Shown: positions 6,595-13,940, counted from the stretch's first letter. The stretch is 19,580 bases of DNA from an uncultured Eubacteriales bacterium (GCA_905203455.1 CAJKVX010000011.1:1-19580), one strand, 5' to 3'. Made by a program: numbers and translations. The notes: generated by a model from the letters alone, not told the origin.

Positions 6595-6861
6595 ATGATA
6601 AGAATTTGGGCAAAAATTGAAAAGAACCATAAACTTGGCAAAAACATAATTTATGAAAGCCTTGATAACTTTAAACCTGAAACTTTTTACCTTCATGTTC
6701 AAGAAATTTGCAACAGGCTTGATATTCCAACCCCTGTTATAATTGAAAGTCATATTAAAAATTTTGATAAATTTAACACAACAACCTTTCTTGAACGGGA
6801 TTTTGTTGAAAGCATTGATTTTGATAAACTAATTTTAGAGCATGTTGTTGATAAAAAATAA
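6595..6861 (+). CDS. Conserved small protein of unknown function (88 aa)
   Basis: I do not recognise a function. The pattern MIRIWAKI.KNHKL near the start, ICNRLDIPTPVIIESHI in the middle and FVESIDFDKLILEHV at the end resembles an uncharacterised family of roughly 90-residue proteins that I recall from gut clostridia; I cannot verify this here. There is no signal peptide, membrane segment or metal motif; it is charged and probably cytosolic. The start at 6595 is taken because an extension to 6559 would begin upstream of the expected transcription start. No ribosome site precedes it. It is flanked by its own promoter and terminator and is divergent from greA. The opposite-strand frame at 6526-6753 is a shadow. 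Confidence 0.78.
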   Translation: MIRIWAKIEKNHKLGKNIIYESLDNFKPETFYLHVQEICNRLDIPTPVIIESHIKNFDKFNTTTFLERDFVESIDFDKLILEHVVDKK

Positions 6862-6887
6862 AACAAATTGGCACTGTTTAAAACAAT

Positions 6888-6917
6888 AAGGAACTTAATT
6901 TGCCCAGTTCCTTTTTT
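6888..6917 (+). terminator. Rho-independent terminator of the 88-aa gene
   Basis: AAGGAACT (6888-6895), 10-base loop, AGTTCCTT (6906-6913), then a run of Ts through 6917 and another T run after it. It begins 27 bases past the stop codon. The rest of the gap up to the dehydrogenase stop (7045) shows nothing else recognisable. Confidence 0.9.
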
Positions 6918-7044
6918 GTTTTTTTTAAGTTGATGTTAAAAAAATCTAATAAATCAAAAGAGCAACACTTAATTGCGCTTTAAAGTTTGCTTTACCAAAA
7001 ATTAATATCTTCACCTGAATTTTTTGGTTTATTTAACAATTAAA

Positions 7045-8412
7045 TTACTTTAAAAATTTTCTAATTAAACTATCTTTTGTTTTTGTGTAAGGCTGATATC
7101 TTATTGGCAAGTCAATTACAACAGATTTTTTAACAATGCTTTTTTTGTGGCTAAAAGTGTCAAAACTGAATTTGCCATGATAATGCCCCATTCCGCTTTC
7201 GCCAACTCCACCAAAAGGAAGTTTGGTTGATGCTATGTGAATTATGGTGTCATTAACACACCCGCCACCATAAGAAATAGTGTTTAAAACACCACTCACA
7301 AAATTTTTATCATTTGAAAACACATAAAGCGCAAGCGGTTTAGCGTAAGTTTTAATAATTTCTTTTGCTTGGTCAAGAGTTTTGTAAGTTAAAATTGGCA
7401 TAATTGGTCCAAAAATTTCTTCACCCATGCACGCATCACTAAGGCTAACATCATTTAAAATTGTTGGCTCAATTTTAAGTGCTCTTTTATCACCGTTTCC
7501 ACCAAAAGCAACTTTGCTTTTGTCAATTAACCCCATAAGCCTGTCAAAATGCTTTTCATTGATAATTTTCCCATATAAATTATTTTTAAGCGGATTTTTG
7601 CCAAACATTGCTTGAATTTCATTTTTAGCAAATTCAATAAATTGGTCTTTTACACTTTCATGCACTAAAATGTAATCTGGTGCAATGCAGGTTTGCCCAC
7701 AATTTAAAAACTTTCCAAACACAACTCTTTTTGCAGCAAGTTTAATGTTTGCAGATTTGTCAATAATGCACGGGCTTTTGCCACCAAGTTCAAGAGTTGT
7801 TGGCGTTAAATTAACTGCCGCTTTGCTTGCAACCGTTTTGCCAACATTAACCCCACCAGTGAAAAAGATGTAATCAACTTTTAAATCTAAAAGCATTTGG
7901 TTTTGCTCTCTGCCACCTAACACCACTAAAACATAATCTTCACTAAACACATTGTTTAGTATTTTTTTAATGACATCACTTGTTGCCCCTGAATATCTTG
8001 AAGGTTTAACAATGGCACAGTTTCCTGCCCCAATTGCACCAATTAATGGGTTAAGAGTTAACATGAACGGATAATTCCATGGGCTCATAATAAGAACAAC
8101 CCCCAAAGGCTCACTTAAAATGTAACTTTTTGAAGGAAATTGTGCCAAAGGCGACCTCACCTTTTTAGGCTTAGCCCATTTTTTAAGATGTTTAATGCAA
8201 CAATCAATTTCACTTAACACCAGCCCAACTTCACTCATATACGCTTCGGTTGAACTTTTTCCAAGGTCAGTTTCAAGAGCCTTAAAAATTTCTTTTTCAT
8301 TTTTAATTATTTCTGCTTTTAACTCTTTTAACTTTTGTTTTCTAAAATTAACATCAAGTGTTTTCCCACTTGAAAAGAACTTTCTTAAATTTTCAATATT
8401 ATAATTTTCCAT
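7045..8412 (-). CDS. NAD(P)-dependent aldehyde dehydrogenase, class-3-like
   Basis: Oxidises an aldehyde to the acid; the substrate cannot be told. At 455 residues and with a hydrophobic/basic C-terminal end it resembles class 3 (fatty-aldehyde type, YwdH/CoxD-like) enzymes rather than the longer betaine-aldehyde group. Visible motifs are the oxyanion Asn in SPWNYP (N113), FFTGG of the cofactor site (about 183-187), the general base in LELGGKSP (E208), the nucleophile in GQTCIAPDY (C242), EEIFGP, and PFGGVGESGMG near the end. The ribosome site is GGGGTGA, 7 bases before the ATG. It is a single-gene unit with its own promoter. Nothing around it points to a pathway. Confidence 0.93.
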   Translation of the reverse strand: MENYNIENLRKFFSSGKTLDVNFRKQKLKELKAEIIKNEKEIFKALETDLGKSSTEAYMSEVGLVLSEIDCCIKHLKKWAKPKKVRSPLAQFPSKSYILSEPLGVVLIMSPWNYPFMLTLNPLIGAIGAGNCAIVKPSRYSGATSDVIKKILNNVFSEDYVLVVLGGREQNQMLLDLKVDYIFFTGGVNVGKTVASKAAVNLTPTTLELGGKSPCIIDKSANIKLAAKRVVFGKFLNCGQTCIAPDYILVHESVKDQFIEFAKNEIQAMFGKNPLKNNLYGKIINEKHFDRLMGLIDKSKVAFGGNGDKRALKIEPTILNDVSLSDACMGEEIFGPIMPILTYKTLDQAKEIIKTYAKPLALYVFSNDKNFVSGVLNTISYGGGCVNDTIIHIASTKLPFGGVGESGMGHYHGKFSFDTFSHKKSIVKKSVVIDLPIRYQPYTKTKDSLIRKFLK

Positions 8413-8430
8413 AATTTCACCCCAAAATTA

Positions 8431-8460
8431 ATTATAGCAAAACAAACAAAATAAACACAA
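8431..8460 (-). promoter_or_regulatory. Promoter of the aldehyde dehydrogenase gene
   Basis: Minus strand TGC-TATAAT (-10 at 8431-8436, extended) has TTGTGT (8455-8460) 18 bases upstream. These are the same -35 hexamer and the same extended -10 as in the 88-aa gene promoter. The leader is about 12 bases. Confidence 0.7.
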
Positions 8461-8462
8461 CC

Positions 8463-8496
8463 AAAAAAAGGAAAAGCCCCAGAAACCTTTCCTTTT
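8463..8496 (-). terminator. Terminator of the Rho-like gene
   Basis: AAAAGGAAA (8466-8474) pairs with TTTCCTTTT (8488-8496) around a 13-base loop. On the minus strand the stem is followed by a T7 run. It lies about 40 bases past the stop at 8534, between this gene and the dehydrogenase promoter. Confidence 0.8.
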
Positions 8497-8533
8497 AAAA
8501 TGTTTTTAACTTAAAAATTTTACAAAACTGCTT

Positions 8534-9634
8534 CTATTCAATAATATCATCAAAATATTCAACATATTCGCTAATTGCGTTGTTTGCAGTGCCTTCCTTT
8601 TGTGCAAGGCACAACATTGTTATGCTTGAATTGTTGCTAAATGTGTTTGTTGAAAACAAAAATCTTTTAATAAACATTGTTGCATTATCTGCATAACTTG
8701 CCTTAAATGCTTTAATTAACGCTTGAAGATTATCAACAACAATGGCAACATTTTCACCCTCTGCCGCAAGCACTTTTGCTTCAAGCAAAGCATCAAAACA
8801 AGCATCAATTCCAACTTTTGGGTTATCAACAACAAGGCTTGAAAATGTTAATATGTTTTCACTTTTAATTTCTGCTATGTTTTGTTTGTCTAGGCAAATT
8901 CTTATTATTTTATATTTCCCATTGTCTAAACTTAATGCCAGTTCATCTCCACTTGTTGTGTTTTTAAAGTTTGAATTTTTAAAAACCAAATATCTTCCAC
9001 CAACATAAATTTTGTGTGGCAAGTCAACTTGCAATTGTTTTTTTGAAATTCCACACTTATTTAGCCTGTTAAACATAATTTCTTTGCTTGAAATTGGCCT
9101 GTTATTTACCGCAGTGATGAATGAAACCTCTTTAAACATTGCGCCATCATTTACTAAACAATAGTCAACAATGTCAAAATTATGCAAATCATAATCTTCA
9201 ATTAAATCAGCACTAACAAAGGCGTCATCTTTGCTTTCAACATAAGGAAACTTACACACCTTTGCAACATTTTTGTTAACAATAAAAGTGCCCCGTTTAA
9301 CATTTTTGTGCTTTTCACCCTCGGTTAAATATGGGTCTGGCCCTTGGCTTGCAACACCACTAAACCCAAACAACGATTCCCCCGAACCAAAAGTTGTGAT
9401 TGTTTTAAGGTCAGCAAACATTTTTTCATTTAAAGTGGCTTTGCTTGGCCTTCCACGCTTATCTTTTTGTTTATATGGCATTTTTGTGCCAGTTATAATT
9501 GAATAGATATTTTCAATAAGTTGCTCTTTATTCAAAGAAGATGGCGACTTAACCCCAACTTGCTGACCCATTTTTCTAAGGTCGTGAATATTTATAGCAT
9601 AAAGCTCATCTCTTGAAAAATTACCTATATTCAT
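8534..9634 (-). CDS. Rho-like protein with Rho N-terminal domain and AT-hook but no Walker A motif
   Basis: The 366-residue protein looks built from transcription terminator Rho but cannot be a working Rho ATPase. Residues 5-45 (SRDELYAINIHDLRKMGQQV...NKEQLIENI) fit the SAP-like Rho N-terminal domain. KRGRPSK (59-65) is an AT-hook. Residues 114-158 (RGTFIVN...DDAFVSADLIEDYDLHNFDIV) resemble the Rho OB/cold-shock region. Residues 296-310 (VAIVVDNLQALIKAF) match Rho's Walker B segment (VIILLDSITRLARAY). Where GxxxxGKT should be, about 220-236, there is NFKNTTSGDELALSL. The protein ends at SEYVEYFDDIIE, near Rho's EVIFEEFKGTGNMEL, so the Rho C-terminal part is gone. The start at 9634 follows AAGGAAAC. 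A nucleic-acid-binding, non-ATPase role is inference. Confidence 0.75.
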   Translation of the reverse strand: MNIGNFSRDELYAINIHDLRKMGQQVGVKSPSSLNKEQLIENIYSIITGTKMPYKQKDKRGRPSKATLNEKMFADLKTITTFGSGESLFGFSGVASQGPDPYLTEGEKHKNVKRGTFIVNKNVAKVCKFPYVESKDDAFVSADLIEDYDLHNFDIVDYCLVNDGAMFKEVSFITAVNNRPISSKEIMFNRLNKCGISKKQLQVDLPHKIYVGGRYLVFKNSNFKNTTSGDELALSLDNGKYKIIRICLDKQNIAEIKSENILTFSSLVVDNPKVGIDACFDALLEAKVLAAEGENVAIVVDNLQALIKAFKASYADNATMFIKRFLFSTNTFSNNSSITMLCLAQKEGTANNAISEYVEYFDDIIE

Positions 9635-9669
9635 TAAAACCAGTTTCCTTTTTTGTTTCTCTTTGACTA

Positions 9670-9698
9670 AGATTAGCATATTTTGTCGACTTTTGCAA
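9670..9698 (-). promoter_or_regulatory. Promoter of the Rho-like gene with a 0A-box-like spacer
   Basis: Minus strand TTGCAA (9693-9698), 17 bases, TAATCT (9670-9675) with an upstream TGC (extended -10). The spacer holds TGTCGAC on the plus strand (9684-9690), which matches the Spo0A box TGTCGAA at 6 of 7 positions. The -35 sits at the very end of spoIIR. Confidence 0.55.
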
Positions 9699-9699
9699 T

Positions 9700-10248
9700 T
9701 TATTTACAATATTTATTTATTAATTCAACAATTTTCGACTTATATGTAATAGTGTTTGACCCCGTGTTTTCTGCCCCAATAAAGCACAAAGGCGGATAAA
9801 CCACACACCACCAGTTATTGCCTGTTCCGCTTCCAAGGTCAATAATCAAGGCGTCATAAACCCCTTCATCTAAAACAACATCGGCATACGCCCTTGTTGG
9901 AAAATATTCATCATTAAGCCTTGACTTTGCGGTGTAACTAAACCCGTTTTCTGCTAAACAATTTGTTGCAACTGCGTCAATGCTTTTAAGGTTTCTTGCA
10001 ATTTCTGCATGGGCATCTGCAAGAGTTTCACACTCTGCAATTATTGGTGTCAGATAATCAACCACAGCAGATTTTACCTTATATTTAACTTCTTGGTCAA
10101 CTGAATTATTGCTATTTGCCCTAATATGAATTCTTAAATATGCCGTTTTTTCAATTGTTTCATCTTCTTTTGATGTAAACCCAAAACTAACAAATGCTCC
10201 AATGGTCAAAACAACCGCCAAAATTGTGAGTGTTAAAATCTTTTTCAT
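9700..10248 (-). CDS. spoIIR: Stage II sporulation protein R (SpoIIR)
   Basis: Forespore-made signalling protein secreted into the intermembrane space. In Bacillus it triggers SpoIIGA-dependent processing of pro-sigma-E in the mother cell. The 182-residue protein has an N-terminal signal or anchor helix (4-24), then the family blocks LRIHIRANSNNSVDQEVKYKV, YFPTRAYADVVLDEG.YDAL and NWWCVVYPPLCF. Length and motifs agree with the family. AGGAGG precedes the ATG. I could not find a convincing sigma-F promoter in the short gap upstream. The spoIIGA and sigE genes are not in the window. Confidence 0.95.
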   Translation of the reverse strand: MKKILTLTILAVVLTIGAFVSFGFTSKEDETIEKTAYLRIHIRANSNNSVDQEVKYKVKSAVVDYLTPIIAECETLADAHAEIARNLKSIDAVATNCLAENGFSYTAKSRLNDEYFPTRAYADVVLDEGVYDALIIDLGSGTGNNWWCVVYPPLCFIGAENTGSNTITYKSKIVELINKYCK

Positions 10249-10295
10249 AACTTCCTCCTGATTAAATTATTAACGGTTTTTGACCCTTCAAACAT

Positions 10296-10327
10296 AAAAA
10301 AATGACAGAAAATAAACTCTTCTGTCA
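10296..10327 (-). terminator. Rho-independent terminator of the SPOCS/LysM gene
   Basis: TGACAGAA (10303-10310), 9-base loop, TTCTGTCA (10320-10327). On the minus strand it is followed by T7 (10296-10302). It lies 23 bases beyond the stop and just upstream of spoIIR. Confidence 0.88.
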
Positions 10328-10350
10328 CTTTTGGCGTTTAAGTTTTTTGC

Positions 10351-11835
10351 TTAAAAGTCTACTGACTTTGGAAGATAAACAAAAATTTTATCCCCTGCTT
10401 GAACGCTTGTTTTGTTGCCATTTTGCTCTTCAATTTGCTCTGGTCTTACTCTTAGTGCCCTGCAAACATCAAACATATCTTCATTTTCTTTAACAACATA
10501 CATCATAATTCCCGCATCATCTTGGCTTTCGCTCTCAATAAGTTCAATGTTTGAAACAAAGTTAATATAATAGTCTTCTTCTTGCATAATTTCAGCATGA
10601 ACTTCTGCAATAATTTCAAGGTCACTAGTTCCACGAATTTTAAAGTTTGAAATTTGAGCAACAACATTAGCCACTTGCACCTTTCCATTTGAAGCAGGCA
10701 ACAAAAACGGAATAACGCCTTCTCGTTTATCAACCTGACCTTCTTCATTTGTAAATAACACATCAACTTCAACAACGCCTTCAATTTGAGATGCACTTTC
10801 AGTGTCACTAACATTACTTATTGCAACATTTTTCACTAAAACGCTTTTAATTTGGTCAAATTGCGGATATTGTGAAATGTTAATGCTTGAAGCAACAGTG
10901 TCGCTAATAACATTTACCCCGCTAAACGCACTGTAATTTAACCCTTCTTTTAAAACTGCACTTTCACAATTAACACAAAAAGCATCGGTTGTTATAACAA
11001 ATTCTTTTTCATCAATTGAATTTACCTTGCAACTAACTTCAACAAGCAAATTTGCATTGGTTTCGCTTTCTTGCTCTTCACCCAAAACAACACTTGCATT
11101 GCAAACATTTGCCATAACTTGGCTGGTTTGCCCAACCTCTGCCCCAAGGCATGAAACTTCTTGCTTGAAATTGAATTGTTTATTAATTGTGGTCACATCT
11201 TCTGCTGTTTTTGCAAAAATTTCAACATAGCAAGTTCCCTCAACAGTAACAACATCTGTTGCAGGATAAGTTGAATTAACAATAACGCTTGCCTTTGTTG
11301 TTAAAATTTCTTCAACTTCGCTTGGCAAAACAAAATCTTCATTGATGTTGAAATTTTCACTGCCACTTGCAACAATTGTTTTAAGATTAACATTTTCAGT
11401 TCTTGTAACTAAATCTTCATTTTCTGCAAGTTCTTTAACTTCAACACTTGTTTTCCCCACTGCTTTGATGGTTAAAAGACAGTTAATAACAATATTGTCA
11501 TCATCAACGCTAACCTCTAAATCATCAATGCTTGGAATAAGTGTTGTGTCTGACATATCAAGTGGTTCTGTCTTATTTTGCCAATCAAACTGCCCTTTAA
11601 TTGCTTCAATTTCGCCGCCGTTTGAAACATAGGCAATGTTCACAAAAGTTGTTCCTGAAAATGTAAAACCATCTTGAAGTTGTTCATGGTTTAAAATTTT
11701 TGGTGTTGCCACCACCTTTAAAACTCTTTTTGCAGGTGCTTCATCTGCAGTTTTAAATTTGCTAGTTGTTGAAAACTGACAAGCCACTGCACTTTTTTGA
11801 TTTGTAAGATTTGTTTGGTTGAACTCAAACGCCAT
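10351..11835 (-). CDS. SPOCS (DUF3794) and LysM domain protein, SipL-like
   Basis: 494 residues. The body contains repeated beta-rich SPOCS/DUF3794 regions, and the C-terminus is a LysM module (about 443-489, starting MYVVKENEDMFDVCRALRV and ending with AGDKIFVYLP). This layout is that of Clostridioides difficile SipL, which binds SpoIVA through its LysM domain and anchors the spore coat to the forespore. The assignment is by domain order, not by full comparison. It has no signal peptide, as expected for a mother-cell cytoplasmic protein. GGGAGG precedes the ATG. A sigma-E-like promoter lies directly upstream, consistent with mother-cell expression. The gene is a single unit with a strong terminator, next to veg and spoIIR. 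Confidence 0.86.
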   Translation of the reverse strand: MAFEFNQTNLTNQKSAVACQFSTTSKFKTADEAPAKRVLKVVATPKILNHEQLQDGFTFSGTTFVNIAYVSNGGEIEAIKGQFDWQNKTEPLDMSDTTLIPSIDDLEVSVDDDNIVINCLLTIKAVGKTSVEVKELAENEDLVTRTENVNLKTIVASGSENFNINEDFVLPSEVEEILTTKASVIVNSTYPATDVVTVEGTCYVEIFAKTAEDVTTINKQFNFKQEVSCLGAEVGQTSQVMANVCNASVVLGEEQESETNANLLVEVSCKVNSIDEKEFVITTDAFCVNCESAVLKEGLNYSAFSGVNVISDTVASSINISQYPQFDQIKSVLVKNVAISNVSDTESASQIEGVVEVDVLFTNEEGQVDKREGVIPFLLPASNGKVQVANVVAQISNFKIRGTSDLEIIAEVHAEIMQEEDYYINFVSNIELIESESQDDAGIMMYVVKENEDMFDVCRALRVRPEQIEEQNGNKTSVQAGDKIFVYLPKSVDF

Positions 11836-11865
11836 TTCCTATCCTCCCTAACTGTTCTTACACAA

Positions 11866-11893
11866 ATTGTATGCGGATAGTTTTGGTTTATTA
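11866..11893 (-). promoter_or_regulatory. Sigma-E-type promoter of the SPOCS/LysM gene
   Basis: On the minus strand CATACAAT (11866-11873) matches the sigma-E -10 consensus CATACAMT at all eight positions. TAATAAA (11887-11893) matches 5 of 7 of the -35 consensus KMATATT. The spacer is 13 bases. The predicted leader contains the GGGAGG site. A sigma-A alternative is not evident. Confidence 0.7.
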
Positions 11894-11901
11894 CACTTTT
11901 T

Positions 11902-12150
11902 TTATTTTTTTTCAAATGGATAAATTTTCACATCGCCACAAAGCACTTCGTTATATGAATAACTTAGATAGTCTTGGGCAACGGGGTCTAAAACCCTAAC
12001 AGTAAAAATGCTTGGATAAACACTTTCAATAACCCCTGTGTATTTTTCAATACGCTTTCTGCCCTTGTTTATGTGCATTTTAACGCTTTCACCCTTCATT
12101 TCTTTAATTTGCTCTGCAATGTCTTTTAAATCAATATTAACCTTTCTCAT
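11902..12150 (-). CDS. veg: Veg family protein
   Basis: 82-residue member of the Veg family (formerly DUF1021). In B. subtilis Veg is very highly expressed in growth and influences biofilm formation through SinR/SlrR; its biochemical role is unknown. The sequence shows the family signature: DIAEQIKEMKGESVKMHINKG, the YTGVIESVYPSIFTV segment (38-51) and the Y-rich end with LCGDVKIYPF. The start at 12150 follows AAGGAG; an extension to 12177 has no ribosome site. Its linkage to sporulation genes recalls the yabG-veg neighbourhood of Bacillus. No obvious promoter was identified between it and the upstream terminator, although there must be one in about 50 bases. Confidence 0.93.
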   Translation of the reverse strand: MRKVNIDLKDIAEQIKEMKGESVKMHINKGRKRIEKYTGVIESVYPSIFTVRVLDPVAQDYLSYSYNEVLCGDVKIYPFEKK

Positions 12151-12200
12151 AAAAACTCCTTGCCTAATTGTTACCAAAGCAAAGGTTTTTATTCTTAACT

Positions 12201-12229
12201 AAAAAAAATCAGCAAGAAAATTCTTGCTG
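12201..12229 (-). terminator. Rho-independent terminator of the zinc-knuckle/acidic protein gene
   Basis: CAGCAAGAA (12210-12218) and TTCTTGCTG (12221-12229) form a 9-bp stem with a minimal loop, followed on the minus strand by a T8 run (12201-12208). It lies about 45 bases after the stop at 12275. Confidence 0.9.
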
Positions 12230-12274
12230 AAAGTAAAATTTAAAATTAAATATTAACCTTAAATGAGATTAAAA

Positions 12275-12787
12275 CTAGTCGTCTTCCTCATCTTCATCGT
12301 CATCATCGTCATCGTCGTCATCATCTTCGTCTTCCTCATCGTCATCGTCATAATCATCATCTAATTCAAAATCGTCTTCAAACTCATCTCTGCCGTTATA
12401 TTCAATGTCATCATCATCTTCATCTAAGTCGTCATCAAAATCTTCATCATCTTCAAGGTCGCTCAAACTAACCAGTTCAACATCATCATCTGCTGGCAAA
12501 TCATCAATAGTTTCAGTTTTTTGTTCTTCCCAATCTTCATCATTTTCAATTGAAGGGTCAACCTCATCAACCACATCATCAAGCGTCCTTTTTTTTGCGC
12601 ACTCTTCACACATTGGTTGGTCAACACTCACAAAGTTAACACCACAAATAGGGCAAAGTTCAAGGTCATCATTAAGTTCATCTGTGAGTTTAAGTTCTGC
12701 CTTGCACACCAAACAATATTCTTCGTCTTCAGGAATATAGTTCAGTTCACATCTAGGACATTTTTTGTATTTTTTTGCTTTTTCCAT
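12275..12787 (-). CDS. Double zinc-knuckle protein with a highly acidic C-terminal tail
   Basis: Function unknown. The N-terminus has two Cys4 zinc-ribbon-like units: C10-x2-C13 with C25-x2-C28, and C45-x2-C48 with C60-x2-C63. From about residue 75 to the end (170) the chain is dominated by Asp and Glu, ending in an almost unbroken acidic run. Such tails are seen in nucleic-acid mimics, histone-like chaperones and metal- or polycation-binding proteins, but none of these is shown here. There is no membrane segment. AGGAG precedes the ATG and a terminator follows. The long serine-rich frame on the opposite strand (12405-12740) is a shadow of the acidic codons. Confidence 0.82.
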   Translation of the reverse strand: MEKAKKYKKCPRCELNYIPEDEEYCLVCKAELKLTDELNDDLELCPICGVNFVSVDQPMCEECAKKRTLDDVVDEVDPSIENDEDWEEQKTETIDDLPADDDVELVSLSDLEDDEDFDDDLDEDDDDIEYNGRDEFEDDFELDDDYDDDDEEDEDDDDDDDDDDEDEEDD

Positions 12788-12840
12788 AAAATTCTCCTAA
12801 CTCATATTACTCAAATTGTGCCTATGTGTTCACAATTGCC

Positions 12841-12872
12841 ATTATATTATATCAATTATAATAATTTGTAAA
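12841..12872 (-). promoter_or_regulatory. AT-rich promoter region of the zinc-knuckle gene
   Basis: TTTACA (12867-12872) lies upstream of two overlapping TATAAT copies (12846-12851 and 12841-12846) on the minus strand, giving spacers of 15 or 20 bases. Neither is the ideal 17, so the exact -10 is uncertain. Confidence 0.45.
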
Positions 12873-12903
12873 CTATTTTTTATAAATATTTTTATCTAAA
12901 AAC

Positions 12904-12934
12904 AAAAAAATAATGAGACACATAAATCTCATTA
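12904..12934 (-). terminator. Rho-independent terminator of spo0A
   Basis: TAATGAGA (12911-12918), 8-base loop, TCTCATTA (12927-12934), then a T run on the minus strand (12904-12910). It starts about 16 bases after the spo0A stop codon. Confidence 0.88.
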
Positions 12935-12949
12935 CTTTTAAGTGAAAAT

Positions 12950-13720
12950 TTAACCTTCAATCAACATTTTATCAGCAACAAGCGCAATAAACTCTCCATT
13001 TGTTGGTTTTTCATTGTTTGTGTAAACCTTAATTCCAAAAACAGAATTAATATTTTCAATCTTTCCCCTGTTCCATGCAACTTCAATGGCATGCCTTATT
13101 GCCCTTTCAACCTTGCTTGCACTTGTTTGAAAATGCTCTGCAATTGAAGGATACAACTCTTTTGTTATGCTGTTGATTATATCTGGCTTTTCAATTGCAA
13201 GTTTAATTGCTTCTCTTAAAAACTGATAACCTTTAATGTGTGCAGGAATTCCAACTGTGATAAAAATATTACTAATTTTTTCTTCAAGTTGCTTGTTTTT
13301 CATGTTGCTTTTTTGCACTTGCTTTGCCACTGCAGTTTGCTCTTGGTTGTTAATTTGGGCAACTTCAAGAATTCTTTCAATTAAAATGCTTTCATCAATG
13401 GGTTTAATCATATAGTAATCTGCACCTAAATCCATTGCTTTTGTAACAAATGTTTCGCTTGATAAAGAAGACACTATTAAAAACCTTGCATTAATTCCTA
13501 ATTTTTTGCACCTTTCAATAACACTAAAACCATCACACTCGCTTAAAATTATGTCTGTAACCACAACATCTGGTTTATATTTTTCAATAAGCCTGCACGC
13601 CTCTGTTCCATTTTTTGCGGTTCCAACAACTAAAATTTTTGGGTTTTCTCCTAATTGTTTTTCAAGTTTTGTTCTGTAAACATCATTGTCTTCTGCAATA
13701 AGCACTTTAATTTGTTCCAT
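12950..13720 (-). CDS. spo0A: Stage 0 sporulation response regulator Spo0A
   Basis: Master regulator of sporulation entry: phosphorylated by the phosphorelay or orphan kinases, it binds 0A boxes. The 256-residue protein has a receiver domain with acidic residues E10/D11, phospho-acceptor D56 (VVVTDIILS), hydroxyl residues S84/S85 and K106 (MIKPID). A glutamine-rich linker follows, then the Spo0A DNA-binding domain with HIKGYQFLREAI, SKVERAIRHAIEVAWNRG (recognition helix region, 202-219) and KPTNGEFIALVADK at the end. All key residues are intact. The ribosome site GAGAGGG precedes the ATG. A perfect 0A box upstream suggests autoregulation. The usual partner spoIVB is not next to it; the zinc-knuckle gene is downstream and valS upstream. 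Confidence 0.97.
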   Translation of the reverse strand: MEQIKVLIAEDNDVYRTKLEKQLGENPKILVVGTAKNGTEACRLIEKYKPDVVVTDIILSECDGFSVIERCKKLGINARFLIVSSLSSETFVTKAMDLGADYYMIKPIDESILIERILEVAQINNQEQTAVAKQVQKSNMKNKQLEEKISNIFITVGIPAHIKGYQFLREAIKLAIEKPDIINSITKELYPSIAEHFQTSASKVERAIRHAIEVAWNRGKIENINSVFGIKVYTNNEKPTNGEFIALVADKMLIEG

Positions 13721-13842
13721 AATTACCCTCTCTTATTTTTATTTTTTTTCTTACACTGAACCTATGTTATCATAAAATTTTATTGAAAAAAACAAAAAAT
13801 TACTCTTTTAGGTGTTGTATTATTAAATGTTTTTAGAACTTT

Positions 13843-13849
13843 TGTCGAA
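13843..13849 (+). promoter_or_regulatory. 0A box upstream of spo0A
   Basis: TGTCGAA matches the Spo0A-box consensus at all seven positions and is embedded in TTTGTCGAAAA. It is 122 bases upstream of the spo0A start in the 243-bp gap between spo0A and valS. No clear sigma-H or sigma-A promoter could be assigned in the same gap, although TATGAT occurs about 45 bases before the start. Confidence 0.6.
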
Positions 13850-13940
13850 AACATAAACACACCAACAATATGTAATCAAAAGCCCAGTTTTTTTACACAA
13901 ATCACCAAAGAATTAAAGTGCTTTTTGCCTAAAAACTGTG

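Noticed and set aside
6526..6753. Minus-strand frame of 75 codons overlapping the 88-aa gene
   Set aside because: No ribosome site, lies across the promoter of the plus-strand gene, and the composition is that of a shadow frame.
12405..12740. Long serine-rich open frame on the plus strand
   Set aside because: It is the complement of Asp/Glu codons (GAT/GAC/GAA) of the acidic-tail gene and has no ribosome site.
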